A DNA stretch of 64,000 nt from Agrypnia vestita (taxonomy: Eukaryota; Arthropoda; Insecta; Trichoptera; Phryganeidae). A program made the position numbers and the translations under genes. Shown here piece by piece: positions 42,190-53,749 of the stretch (positions are counted from its first letter, which is position 1; each line of letters starts with the position of its first letter). Where the stretch lies: assembly GCA_016648135.1 (NCBI GenBank), contig JADDOH010001983.1, positions 1-64,000 of the forward strand, given 5' to 3'. Below the pieces are notes generated by a model. That model ran no database searches, was not told the DNA's origin, and was given only the letters and a program-made list of their open reading frames with translations.

Positions 42190-43025
42190 CGAGTCTATGC
42201 AGAAGTGTGGTCAATGCTGGTAGAACGATTATTATTATTTGGCCGATGCGTGGTGAAAATGATAAAAAAGCCTGTAAATACATTTTTTACATTCTTCTAT
42301 AAATATTTCCAAAAAAAATAAAAAGGTTAGCGAAATACCAATTTCTCCAATACCGTATTTCTCATAATATCTCGAATCTCTTCCGATTCACCGGACTTAG
42401 ATTGATTTACGGCTAATGTTCTGGAATACCGAGAAATTGTGTGGTGATTTTTAGAATGATAATTTTAAGTACAAGAAAAATTGGCAATTTATTATTTCAG
42501 GCTTTGAAACAATCTCGCAAAAAACTTTTTCCATCAAACACACATCAGGAATTATTTTTAAACTTCTTTTGATGCCTATTCGGGAACGATATATTAAATG
42601 ATATTATTATTATACATTTTTTAGTGCTTTTCGCTTCAGGTAAAAATGTTTCGTGAAATTGATTCGTTTTGAGTTTTATTTATAAAGTAGTGTTGAAAAC
42701 CGTTGAAAATATTTAGACATCGCTTTTTCTGAAAGAGGTATTCTTCCATATTAATTAAATAATACAAAAAAATTGTAACTATCTCGAAGTTATGCGAAAA
42801 ATAGTGTGACGACTGGAGAGAGAAAAAATTTCGTCGTCTTTGTATACAACATGACTCAGATATTCGCCGTTTCACTTCACTAAGTTGTACGTCAAACGTC
42901 AAATATTGTCGTAGATGTTCGTGACGTCACATTTGGTTAAATTCAAATGTCTCAAACAGCAGTTAAAACGGTTATTTAATGCCTTCTGTTTGTCTAACTT
43001 TTCCAATCACATATTTGTAGGTATT
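42190..43025. other. No recognisable feature
   Basis: AT-rich DNA. The 88-codon minus-strand frame at 42902-42636 has no known motif. Confidence 0.4.
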
Positions 43026-43029
43026 TACA

Positions 43030-43790
43030 GAATAAGATGGCTGACATGAAGAATAAGATGGTATTCGAGAAAGAGGAAAATAAGACAAAGTGTGAAATAC
43101 TAGTAGCTAATGAATGTTTGGAGCAGATGAGTTTTTGTACTTGGGAAGTATGTTCGATAGAAGAGGGAATGTTGAGAAAGATATCGAGAGAAAAGTGACT
43201 GCGGGGAACAGGGTGAACGGTGCTTTGAACACAACAATTTCTAATAGAAATATGTCTACCAAGGCAAAACTAGCGGCACATAATGGAATTCTGGTACCAA
43301 CACTTACGTATGGAAGTGAAGCCTGGAGCTGGCAGAAGAGGAAAGAAAGTAGACTGAATGCAGTGTAGATGAGATCCAATAATGACAAATCCATTTATGA
43401 TTGAGTAAAGAATGAAGATATTAGGTATTAATGTAAAACTGATCTTAGCCTAATAGAATTAAAAAAGGGTCGCTCAGATGGTTTGGGCATGTTAAACGAA
43501 TGAATGAGAAAAGAATGGTAAGAAAGTATATAATCCAAGTGTTGACGGCGCCAGAAGGAGAGGGCGACCGCGGAAGACGTGGCATGACCAGATTAACCAG
43601 ATACTGGAAGATGGTGCCGTTAGAAGCCTCGATAACAGGCGAGCTTGCTTGCAAGATGTATAAATGTGCGAGAGTTCTATGTCAGGACAGAAGAGTGTGG
43701 CGCTCTATTCTCTCTGCCTACCCTCACGGAGAAACGGCGTGATGGTAAATAAGTTAGTAAGTTATGGCATTTTTATTATATTTTTTATTT
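43030..43790 (+). pseudogene. LINE ORF2 C-terminal third, best preserved plus-strand copy
   Basis: The frame 43114-43368 reads FLYLGSMFDRRGNVEKDIER, then VTAGNRVNGAL, TKAKLAAHNGILVPTLTYGS and EAWSWQKRKESRLNAV, the canonical block order after the RT palm. Downstream, after stops and frameshifts, come WFGHVKRMN, ARRRGRPRKTWHDQINQILE, NRRACLQD, CQDRRVWRSILSAYP. At least two frameshifts separate these, so no protein is made. The relics at 33.67 and 48.9 kb share this end. Confidence 0.9.
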
Positions 43791-43799
43791 TTTTCTTAT

Positions 43800-44495
43800 C
43801 TCAAGACGTATTTATTACGTGTTCAATTACTGAGTTCATATCTCGTAGATGAAAATCTCAATACGCGATTATAAACATTGAGATTTATATTAATTTAATC
43901 TCTGGGATTGTGTTTCATTCAATGAACACGGGCCATTATAAAAAGAAGAATATTTCCATAAAAAGAACGTTATTATTACGATATTAAATATAATTTTAAA
44001 TTACCTACCGATGCTTAAACCATCAATATACAGACATGAACTAACGAAAAAATTTTGGTACACAGCCAGGTGACATGGGTGGTTCCAATATGTGTGACTT
44101 GTTTTAAAAAAGTGCTTTGAGCTCCTAAATATTAAAACAATTATGAAAGGGTCAAAATAAATAGTCTTGAAAAGTATAACTTATTAGTAAATAAGTCGCG
44201 CTTTATTCTAAGAAGACGTTTTTAATTATTTAAAAAAAAATTGTTTCCTAGGGATTTAATCATGCATTAATAATATAAATATATAAATAATAATAATAAA
44301 TATATGAAATGCAGTAATAATGTGTCTCAAACATATGGAGATGGGACATTAATCCGATGTAACTCAATCCCCTTTCCTAAGGAACGGTTTTGATTCGTGT
44401 CTGTAAATTTGTATACTCTGTACACCGATACAATATTCATATAAACAATATAACTGTTCTTATTTTTAAATTTTAGACTAGACAAATGTGCACTA
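43800..44495. other. No recognisable feature
   Basis: AT-rich DNA with TAA/ATA low-complexity at about 44275-44310. Confidence 0.4.
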
Positions 44496-44499
44496 TTGT

Positions 44500-45222
44500 T
44501 GTCACGGGATTTTAAAATCCAAAAAAAAAGTTGCGTGCTGTCAAAATCTCTCGAAACGTCTAGGCAGTTATCGTAAAATCTTATTGTAAAATACCTATAA
44601 ATACAAGGGCATTACGCGACGCGAGTCAGTCATTCGTGACGTTTAACCAACGCGATATTAGCAACGGAGCACAACCCAGTGTGACCAGCTTATATTCCAG
44701 CGATAATAAGAAAGGGAAGTTCCTATCGGCAGGCAAGAAGTTTTCTACGATCGTTTCATCGATAGTTTTGTTCCAGATTACGAGCGATTTCAATCGTGTG
44801 TAAATTTCTCTGAATTCTATTTTCACGTAACAATATTTGATCAGGATAAGAAATCTTTTAAAGAATCTTAATTTACATGTTATGTTATGTACTTATTTAT
44901 AAAATAATAGGGAAATTAATACGTTGCATTACAGTAAAGTATTAATTTAATTTGTTGTGCTTCAATTGCTTTGAACACTTTCTAGCAAATTCCGTTCAAT
45001 ATTCGGACGGAATTTGCTAAAAAGTGTTCAAAGCAATAGAAACAGCGCTAATTAGTGCGAATTAAGAAACAGATAATAAGAAGTGTGTGAAATATTCTGT
45101 ATAAATTTAAGAACGGTACTCTGATTTAAATCGTTTTCAGTGATTTTTTGCGTAATAAATATTACAAATGTTTAAATTGTTTAATGTTTTTCATTTGCCT
45201 TCCATAGACACGTCCCGTGACA
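44500..45222 (+). mobile_element. Solo LTR, family A, complete
   Basis: It is bounded by TGTCACGGGA and TCCCGTGACA, a 10-bp perfect inverted terminus in TG...CA form. A TATA box (CCTATAAATACAAGG, near 44595) and an initiator-like CGAGTCAGTCATTCG follow, giving U3-R-U5 order. No polypurine tract, gag or pol is adjacent, so it is a solo LTR. It contains a 31-bp-arm hairpin (separate entry) absent from the sister copies. A target duplication is not clear. Confidence 0.8.
44965..45037. repeat. 31-bp-arm hairpin inside the LTR
   Basis: Arms 44965-44995 and 45007-45037 (ATTGCTTTGAACACTTT... and its complement) pair with one mismatch around an 11-nt loop. In the other LTR copies only the single-arm context is seen, so an inverted duplication occurred in this copy. 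A read-through transcript would give a miRNA-precursor-sized stem. Confidence 0.85.
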
Positions 45223-45254
45223 TTTGAAAAAAATTACATTCAAAACAAATTTAT

Positions 45255-45365
45255 ACTTGACTGCAGTACAACTGTGCTCCAGAACAGATTTCACCTAGTT
45301 GGGCATTACATGCTAAATTTGTAAATTGTGATAATATTTAAAGAAATAAATGTATTAATTTCCCT
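45255..45365 (+). repeat. LINE-like 3' tail
   Basis: CCAGAACAGATTTCACCTAG, TTGGGCATTACA and an AAATAAATG end mirror the tail at 26.1 kb. It lies just downstream of the solo LTR. Confidence 0.45.
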
Positions 45366-45369
45366 ATTA

Positions 45370-46175
45370 TTTTTATAATTAAGAATATATTGTCATTGTG
45401 GATATTTTTAAATGTGTCTTATTCCAACAAAATGTATTACGCGACTGACATAGAAGATAGTAGCACACCCAAATAGGCTGTCTATATATATCTTGTATAT
45501 ACGTATAAATACATATCTCTGTAAAATAATCATGGACACATTCTTGCACGGTATCCTGTGGAAAGATAACCCCAGGGAGAGGAGAGTCCAGCACCAGATG
45601 TTGGGAGGAGAAGGGAGAAGAAACGTACAACTCCAAAGAGCTGAATCACCTGAAAATGATGGAACGAGCGAACAAGTACCCTGGCGGAACCTCCAGCTTA
45701 TTTTGGTGGTGCGAAAATTGCGCTAGTCTGTGTGGGTTTCTTATTAAACTTTACAACCTCAAATGAGCACCGCCTGCCTTAGACGACTGGAATCCTGGAT
45801 GCTGCATCTCCATTTTTCTCTCACAGATCAACACCAGTTTACGAGGTCGTGCACTTATTTTTGATTAAAATGCAGCTGCTTGCAGTCAGTACTTTGAAAT
45901 AAGCTGTAGTTTAATATAATTCTTACAAAAAAATCAAAATAAATTATGTGTCTCGTAATATTCACAAATATTTTTATAATACATAGACTTTAATATATCC
46001 ACACGGTATAAAATTATACTGAGTTAAAAGAAATCCATTCTTTAGGCGATGGGACTGGGTTACAACAGAAGTACGTTCCTCGCACATATACTTAAGATAT
46101 ATTTATAATGCAGTTTAATAAAGCGTATTTATTTTTTAAATTTCGTTCCAAACTGAATCCTTTCAAGTAAAAACA
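45370..46175. other. Unassigned stretch with a GC-moderate open frame
   Basis: A plus-strand frame (45493-45726, 77 codons) crosses a GC-moderate block at 45525-45720. I recognise no domain, and splice signals are not decisive. It could be a fragment of an unrecognised gene or repeat. Confidence 0.3.
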
Positions 46176-46178
46176 TAG

Positions 46179-46400
46179 AAGTCTCACAGAGAGGCAATTT
46201 ATGTAGGAAACTTGTACGAAGGCCTTTTTTGGGTGGCATAGGTCTTATGACCTGTATGAGCCGGCTTAAGTGATCACTTTATACAATGCAACGTTAAACA
46301 ATTCCACCGTAAGTACATACACACATTATTAAATTTTTGAATGTTGAATACATTTTCTAAATCAGTTATTTTCATACATTCGAATGCATTATGCTAGAGA
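46179..46400 (+). repeat. Dispersed repeat R3, copy 3
   Basis: AAGTCTCACAGAGAGGC, TTATGTAGGAAACTTGTA, GTCTTATGACCTGTATGAGC and CACACATTATTAAATTTTTG align with the copies at 14.8 and 15.9-16.3 kb. Confidence 0.7.
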
Positions 46401-46409
46401 TATATATGT

Positions 46410-47785
46410 GAGACATCTTTAATTTACAATTATCCCTCTGTGGACAAAATCTAGAATTGTGGTTTAAGAACACACATACAAAAATATTGTTATAAATTTA
46501 TTGGTTAATCTTTACACCGTTTAATATTATATATATTATTGATTTCATAATATCGAACGATGACAAATAAATTGTAATTAAAAATGAAGAAATATCACGA
46601 GTCTGAGCTATATTTTCAAGTATTCTATGAACCGGAGCGGCATTGCGTTCTGATCCATCCTTTTCAAACGGCTTTGTAGAATACGAAAAGAAAAAATACG
46701 AAAATGGTGTAATAATTGTTTAAAAGACGCCAATGTTGAAGGCTACAGAAACAAAACAAGTAAGTTCTCAATTAACGTGATCTTGAAGACAGTTAACAAA
46801 AACCTCAAGCATCATACATCATCAAGACAAGTCTTGTATATTAAAAGATTTCTAAGCAAAAGATGGACTCACAACCTGAATTAATGTGGTAACCCATAGT
46901 TAAAAAATAAAATATATATAAAAAGATTGTTAAGAAACTAACTTGAATGCAAGGGAAACCCCTTTAATGGAGTTGTTATAAATTAAATAACTTTAATTTT
47001 TGTCCTCCTTGCACAGATGGCGGTAATGTTGTGAATTCATGACGCCCTAACAACGTCCTGAAGGGAAAAGTTGTTCTTATAAGGGTTCATTCATTTCAGC
47101 TCAGCTTAGTTCCTGCTGTGCAATTCAACGAAGGTGAATCAAGGCTTGATGATGTTTAGTTTCAACAAATTAAAATGTTTTTACAATACGATACACACAA
47201 AAGTTGAACGTTTATTAATTGTGTCAAGAAAAAAAGGCTTTAACCTCTTTATTAATTTTTTGAAAGAAAAAACGTTAATATCTCCACGTCATTCATTATT
47301 AATTTAGTAAAATCTATGTTTATTTAAGTGGAAGTTTAAGTGGAATTTATGTTTGTATACTTGCTGCATAATAAATACTACACGGAATTAGTTTGAGGCA
47401 TACTTCATCATAATTTAAATTAAACGAAAGTTAAACTTCGTTTAATATATATTTACATCAGAGTTTTTCACTGAATATTATTTATACTTTCATAAAAGTT
47501 AATCGTGTACTTATCAACTTTTTAAATAGTCTGTGAATAAATCCAGTACGTTTAATATTAATATTGGAGTTCCTAGTACCCGTGATAAAAAAATGTATAC
47601 ATTAGTGTTATGAGAGTTATGTAAAACAGAAAATGAAACCATAATTATGCGTCCATACTATCATCAAACGTGATCCAATTCAAAATCGAATTCTGGAATC
47701 CCATCCCAGTTTACAATATTTATAGATACCAGAATAAGCATGTTTAATCCCGAAACATTCGGGATTTTTTTACAAAAATAAACCA
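46410..47785. other. No recognisable feature
   Basis: AT-rich; a GC-moderate block at 47015-47140 carries no recognisable motif. Confidence 0.4.
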
Positions 47786-47790
47786 ATTAT

Positions 47791-48214
47791 TGTCTCGTGT
47801 CGTGGCTGCCTATTCGCTTCGGTTTATCTCACTACGTTAGAACTTTCTAGTATCGCTGTCGAATTTTCGCTCGCTTGGCATCACTGCTTCTTGCCGCTAC
47901 CGCTCGCTTGGCCGGATTGTCCCGCTGCCCGCGGCTACCTTCGCTCTGTTATCGCCTGTCAACGCGTACGGAAAATAACTCTCCGGCTACTCTCGCGTGT
48001 CGTATTTATACTGGCCAATGCTGTTATTGAAATTTTGAGAAGTTTCTCGAGTTTTCCATACTTTACTAGCAAGTACTCGTACATTCTAGATTTTGCAGGA
48101 AAGTTGCAGACGTCACTCGAAAGCTGGAGGTGATTCCAGATCCTTCGGTAGTATTGTAACTTCAAACAATTGTCACTTTGACAAAAGTGCGCGACTCCTT
48201 TTAGCCTCGTTACA
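47791..48214 (-). mobile_element. LTR-like element, probably related to family A
   Basis: On the minus strand it runs from TGTAACGAGG to CACGACACGAGACA, with a TATA box (CAGTATAAATACGACACGCG) in the middle followed by a GC-rich leader-like region. The 3' end resembles family A ends (..GTCTCGTATTGTGACA). The middle block GGACACGAATTTAA of family A is absent. The palindromic MITE at 48.22 kb starts a few bases beyond it. Confidence 0.5.
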
Positions 48215-48219
48215 ATATA

Positions 48220-48755
48220 CAGGGTTATTTGGAAAACATTAATAACCTCGCAGGACTATACTCCTGCCTTGATTATGAGTCGAAAATCAAGCTATCATGA
48301 ACTAATATCAATGGTTATTGAGATATGTGACATCAAAGTTTGCATTTTTTTTTCAATATTTCTGACTTATTTTTTGTAAAACGTTGGACTATCATTACAG
48401 TAACTAATATCAATTACGAAAAATTAATTTGTTTCAATACAAGTTAAATAAAATGATTAAATCCCTGAAAAAGTCCAATTGGAATGTTTTCCAATTGGAA
48501 TTCGAAGGTTTTTATTTTTTTATTAGACTTGTATTAAAGGGAATGAATTTTTCATACTCGATATAAGTTACTGTAATGATAGTCCAACGTTTTACAAAAA
48601 GTAAGTCGGAAATATTGAAAAAAAAAATGCAAACTTTGATGTCGCATATCTCCTTAACTATTGATATTAGGTCATGATAGCTTCAACATTTTCGACTCAT
48701 AATCAAGGCAGGAGTATAGTCCTGCGAGGTTATTAATGTTTTACAAATAACCCTG
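48220..48755. mobile_element. Palindromic foldback MITE, copy 5 (complete)
   Basis: CAGGGTTATTTGGAAAACAT on the left and ATGTTTTACAAATAACCCTG on the right form a near-perfect inverted terminus, and the arms (AATAACCTCGCAGGACTATA, CCTGCCTTGATTATGAGTCG, TTTCTGACTTATTTTTTGTA) are mirrored over about 240 bp. The centre is CCAATTGGAA-type sequence. TATA stands on both sides (48216-48219 and 48756-48759), a possible short target duplication. No coding capacity. Confidence 0.9.
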
Positions 48756-48889
48756 TATATGTAACAATTTACGCTTTTCTGTTGCTTTGGGTACGTTATT
48801 CACAATAAATTATTATTATGAGTCATTTAACCGAAGCAATAGTTATCTAACTGACTAACTAACCATCATTCTTTTTAACTACGAATTTC

Positions 48890-49455
48890 GATTACCAAGC
48901 TTTTACTAGGGACATCCTCCAGTATTAGATTTTCTGATCATGCCAGGTCTTTCGTAGACGCCCTCTGGTCCTGCTACCTTCAACACTTTTCTTTCCACAA
49001 TATTTTTTGTAGTGTCTGTGGAATGCATGAAAGAGAGCGAACTAGGGAGGGAGCGAGAAAGAGCGCGTAAGGTCGGCTACCACCGAGTTATACCCATCGC
49101 GCGCCACAGCATATATCTTACATTGTATAAAGTTATCCCAATAAAAGCTGTTACTACAACACCGTGTATTATTGGAACTAGCATCCACCATAAGAAGATC
49201 GCAACGCCACGAAGCAGATCTTAACATTGACGTAGCAAGATCTCAACATTTTTCTACCATTCTCTCCTCGCATATGTTCCACATGACCAAATAATCTCAG
49301 CGAACCTTTCTTTCTACTACTGGTCTAACTACGCTACAGCCAGCATTACATTCTCTTCTAATTTATTCTGTTCTCACTCTATTGCATACCGATTTTCAAC
49401 ATGTGCGCCCAAGTGACCGCATTTCTGTCGCATTCAGTCTTATAGCTAACAATCA
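48890..49455 (-). pseudogene. LINE C-terminal relic split by a solo LTR
   Basis: Reading the minus strand, 49455-49236 includes RKKGSLRLFGHVEHMRG and GRKMLRS, and 49012-48890 continues with KKYCGKKSVEGSRTRGRLRK and TWHDQ. Together they match W.GHV.RM... GR.RKTWHDQI of the 43.0-kb relic. The two halves join in order when 49013-49231 and one GTAG copy are removed. Confidence 0.8.
49013..49231 (+). mobile_element. Solo LTR family B, 4-bp target duplication
   Basis: The 219-bp insert starts TGTCTGTGGAATGCATG, contains a TATA-like ATTGTATAAAG (near 49122), the polyadenylation signal AATAAA (49140-49145) with a GTGTATT-containing downstream region, and ends CTTAACATTGAC. GTAG flanks it at 49009-49012 and 49232-49235. 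The interrupted LINE proves that it is an insertion. The tail TATTGGAACTAGCATCC resembles the LTR at 28.8 kb. Confidence 0.8.
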
Positions 49456-49459
49456 TTGT

Positions 49460-51690
49460 TTTATCGCATCAGAATAAGATATTGACCTTACAATTTTTTA
49501 ATAAAAGTTTTAAAATTTCTTCGGTACAGTTTCGTTCGCATAAGGTGAAATTTTTACAAAAATAATGCTTTTTTTATTTAAAGTATTATAATGAAATATA
49601 CCGACTCCTAATTTTGGGCATACTGTACAGTTAATACATTTTATTTGTATTCGAATCAATAGTTGTTGTACTTAGGTACTATACTGTTATATATAGTGCT
49701 ACTAAAACTTAACTTTATTATTTCCTTATCTACTAGATAATTTGACGTACTTGCTAACATAATTTTGAAGAGACAACTATTTCCAGAACGTTGAAACAAA
49801 AAAGTCAAATTTGACCAAAGTACAAGTCATTTTCGACCAAAATAAAAGTTACTTTTGACGTAACGTTTGGACATTCTGTATATTGCAACCTGCGGTGCGG
49901 TTGAAGCTTTTGTTCAAAATTCGTTGAGCAAATAGTCTCTTGGCCAGAACACGTCGGGTTCTCTTTAATGTTTGTACGACCGTTATCTAAGGACCCAAAG
50001 CTGTTTACGCACAACGGTTGTGTCTAATTGGTCGTTAGGGTCCGCGCCTCCTCCCGGAATCGGGACTCGAGGCTCACCAAAGGGAGTGTCAGGACTAAAG
50101 ACAAAATCTGAGAGAAACTTCCCTAATCGAATCAGGGAGCAAACTTTCTCCGGGAAGGGGAACCTTAACGACGGATGCAACTTGCAAAGAGAAATGTTTG
50201 AATTCTGATGACGATGGTCTGTTTTAATATTTCAATGCCGTTTTGAATATATTTTTGGAAAGAAGTGGTGGTGATCGTGGAACGAATGAGTGTTCCGTGT
50301 TTGTATGGATGTTTATTTCTTACTGGAGTTAAGCTCCGGTAGTAAGTGAAGGTGTACAGGTAAAATAATAAAGTATCCCCCGAGATGAGAACGTAGCGCG
50401 GACCGGTCGACCAACTGTGGAGGCTTGATGATTATGTAACATGTTCCTTCGGTTTCCTGCTCATAATATGTAACAATTATACAGATTACAGACATATTAC
50501 AGACAACAAACACCAGATCTGTGTCACGCTTTGCCACACATCACACAATACAATCCATAAACAACGGAAGATTTCATAGGTAGGGAAGGAATCTTTTCTT
50601 CACCTAACCGCATTAGTGACTTATTCCTTAACCAATTGGGTAACATCCCCAAACCAAAGCGTGCAGTGAGAACAAAAAGCATGAGTTTTCCTAAGCATAT
50701 ATTTTGAAAAGAAACCGAAATAAGAGATAAATATATCTCGTTATATTACTATCACAATAATTAACATATTACTCACATTTTAATATTTCATAAAATTCTG
50801 CCAGATAAATATTAAATATTGATTTCTTTTCCGTACAACAATAGTTTAAATAAAAGTCATGCTTCTTGTTCTCACTGCATGCCCCTGCCCAATCCTTATT
50901 ACCCGATGATGTAAATAAATTGTGAATTAACTCAATAATAAACCAAGATCATAATAAATTTAATTTTAAAATAAATAACCGCAATCTATTTGCACAAAAG
51001 TAGCAGTTTATCTCATAACTATCACTAATTCATAAACAAAAATGTATCAGAAATTGATTGATTAATCATCAACAAATGCTTTTTGTAATTATTAAAATTG
51101 TTAATTTTATTGTAACGTCAAGACTACTCTATAATGCTTTTAAATGTAAATCTCAAACAGTGTTTTCAATTTATTCTCAGCTCTCCAGTGAAATTTATTC
51201 AACAGGTCATCCTTAAATTTTGGTCAATGTAATTTATAGACTTGTAATCTTATTTCTTAACATAAAATGGAGGTTGAACGGGAGAAGTATATTTTCCAAA
51301 TTTGGAAATTTTGGATAAATGATTCTTGCATATATTGTAGATATTTAAAAAAAAAGATGAAACAACCTGTAGGATACTGGTTGTTTAGGCGTTTTAGCAT
51401 TCATATTACATATACACACGCATATTTGGTTTTTGAGACGTTCGAACGAGTAGATATCTCTGTGGTCCTGGCAGTAGAGCGGGGAACGATCTGAGTCGAG
51501 TTCTGGCGTGACGAGACCTGCGATTTTGACGGCACATTATCCGGTTGGAATTTTGAAAATCTCGGTTTAACACCGGACACAATAGAACGGGCTTAAGGTT
51601 ATAAGTGACGAAGATTTGGCAGCAAAGCAACGACCATAGGAAAGAAGTCGGCAAACAGTATATTTCTTCACACGGTGGCAGGCGGCTTTC
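49460..51690. other. Mostly unique stretch
   Basis: No supported gene. The block 49965-50210 is GC-moderate and open for 78 codons (+) and 65 codons (-) without a domain; 50310-50560 has a 74-codon minus frame with none either. The 75-codon plus frame at 51267 and 95-codon minus frame at 51693 are also unassigned. Confidence 0.35.
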
Positions 51691-51696
51691 CATCGA

Positions 51697-52185
51697 TCAA
51701 GATAAGCCGTCAGATTTTCCACCCGCTTTGAACTGAATCTTAAAATTAATAAGAAAATACCAACCACGCAGCTGTCGAAATAAATTTATTCTTCTTCTTA
51801 TGGCGCCATCTCCTATCGGAAGTTGGCGATCTTTTTGGCTTACATTCAGTCGAGTAACACTTATAGTAGTCCCCAGCCATGAGATGCAGCGACTTCCTAT
51901 GCTTCTTTTACCACTTATTTCCCCCTGGATGATGAGTTGGTTTAGACTATATTTTGATACTCTCATAATATGTCTTAGATATTCAAGCTTTCTTGTCTTG
52001 ATAGTACGCAGCACTTCTCGGTCTTTATCCATACGCCGGAGGACTTCAATATTTGTCACTCTATCCTCGCAGGGAATTTTCAATATGCGTCTATAGAGCA
52101 AATTCTCAAAAGCCTCGACTTTGCGGATTAGTTCATGGTTTGGTGTCCATGCCTCCATTCCATATAAGAATATTTGAATTTATTA
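51697..52185 (-). pseudogene. LINE ORF2 C-terminal fragment, 153-codon open frame
   Basis: The longest LINE-derived frame (52158-51697) reads EAWTPNHELIRKVEAFENLL, YRRILKIPCEDRVTNIEVL, RRMDKDREVLRTIKTRKLE, YLRHIMRVSKYSLNQLIIQG, KRSIGSRCISWL. This is the RT C-terminal sequence ..W.....+K+EAFE...YRRIL+I...DRVTN.EVL.R.....E.L..IK.RKL.YL.H..R..KY.L..LI+.G+I.G+R..GRR..SWL. The GRR motif is GSR here. The catalytic RT part is missing, so this is a fragment of a comparatively young insertion. Confidence 0.9.
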
Positions 52186-52189
52186 ACAG

Positions 52190-53215
52190 CATCTTTTACT
52201 CTAGTAATGTACAAGGACAAAATAAGTCCAAAAATGGACAATCTGATTATGACAAATTCGCTCACTTCGCTCACGTAATGAAGGAATAAGTTCCCCGAAG
52301 TTTAAAGTTGAGCAGTTCATACAAAAGCAGTAGAAGCAGACCGCTGGATGAAATAAATGAGCACATTGACCAAGAGGGAGAATCTCATTTCGTATATCTT
52401 GAATAGCAAATCGTATTTGTCACACGGTGTCGTACTTGCATTCTGATATCTAACTCGAGAAATTCATTTACTAGTCGGTTCAGGAAACTTTCATCGCAGT
52501 TTGGAAATTGAATTTCCTGATACATAACCCAGTTCACCAGAAACCACTTAAACCAGAAACTGGGGACACGACTTTGAATTTAAGTTAATTATATCCTAGT
52601 CTCGGGGTGTCTTTCTCGGTGTTAGAACTACTGTATGGAAGGTAGGTGCACAATTTGGAAACTAAATATTAATATAGTAAATAATAAATTAAGCAATTGC
52701 CTACATAAACACAAGCTCAATCGAATCATATATTTGCAAATAAATTATCATCGATACTTAAAAATAGAGCGATAAAATCAAAAGCAAATTAAATATCGTC
52801 GCTAAAAATTGATAATACAATACGCGATCCTTTAAAATTTTTGAAACTTGTTCTTAATCTGTTTCTTTCATATTATATTCAAAAGAAGTACGCCAGAGAC
52901 ATTTATGATCCTTTCCATGAGATTATTTTATGAGATATTATTTTCAATTTTTGTAGAACGGTATATATTTCAAACAATATTTTTACCCGTATGTTCTGAT
53001 AACATAAAAAAGAGTTTAATAAATTAAATAATACTTTTCAGGAGTACTAGAGTATATCTGTTTAATAATTCCTAAAAATATCATTATATATCTATATATC
53101 AAAAAGAATATTGCTTAATAGTCCACTTTAAAAAATAAAATATAGAGGTGTCATTACCAGCTGCAAAATGTATGCATACCATGTCATGGAAAGGACCATA
53201 GATGTCCCTGGTATG
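52190..53215. other. No recognisable feature
   Basis: AT-rich DNA. The piece GACAAATTCGCTCACTTCGC near 52251 weakly resembles the TIR of the 18.4-kb MITE. Confidence 0.4.
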
Positions 53216-53218
53216 ATT

Positions 53219-53745
53219 TCATTTGAATGCATGAAAGTGTGAAGTCAATGCCTCTTTGACCCACAGCAAAACAACCAGCGCCATTCCTAAGAGACATGAA
53301 TCATACGGCACACTGAAAAAATTCCGAATCTGATCAGTCCGAAAAACGCTGTCCAAGGAGAATACACGCTGATAAGCAGAGACAGAATTCGCTGACAGGG
53401 CAGTTTTCACGCCTGGCGAAGATACCGACGCTGCATTTCCCACGTCGGCGTGCACGTACGCCTTGCAAAAACAGAATGTATAAGCAGTACGATGGGCACA
53501 TAAGAATCTGTTCGTCTCAGATCTTTCCGGCCTTCACAGACCCGCAACAGCGCTTCTCGGCAGCGCTCGCCACGCGCCGAGTCTCTTCACTACGCCCCCG
53601 CAGCCTGCACCATCATCGACATCAACGCCACGCTGTCCACTCTGTACCAGCTACCAAGTATGGGAATGGCGACTCCTTCATTACAACATTTTCTACACCA
53701 CTTGCATAAACTATGGGAGCCGGATTACGGCCACATCTCATAAAA
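53219..53745. other. GC-rich island with overlapping open frames, possible exon
   Basis: About 500 bp are markedly GC-richer than the surroundings. On the plus strand all three frames are open over much of 53510-53740; on the minus strand 53455-53219 is open for 78 codons and contains SSPGVKTALSANSVSAYQRV. None gives a domain I recognise, and clear splice borders are not decisive. It is the best candidate for a host exon or an unrecognised repeat in the window. Confidence 0.3.
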
Positions 53746-53749
53746 GAAA

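Noticed and set aside
43107..43394. 95-codon minus-strand frame
   Set aside because: Antisense to the LINE frame 43114-43368, which has clear RT C-terminal motifs.
41985..45222. Full-length LTR retrotransposon between two same-strand LTR copies
   Set aside because: The intervening ~2.3 kb contains no gag-pol, primer-binding site or polypurine tract, only AT-rich DNA and a LINE relic.
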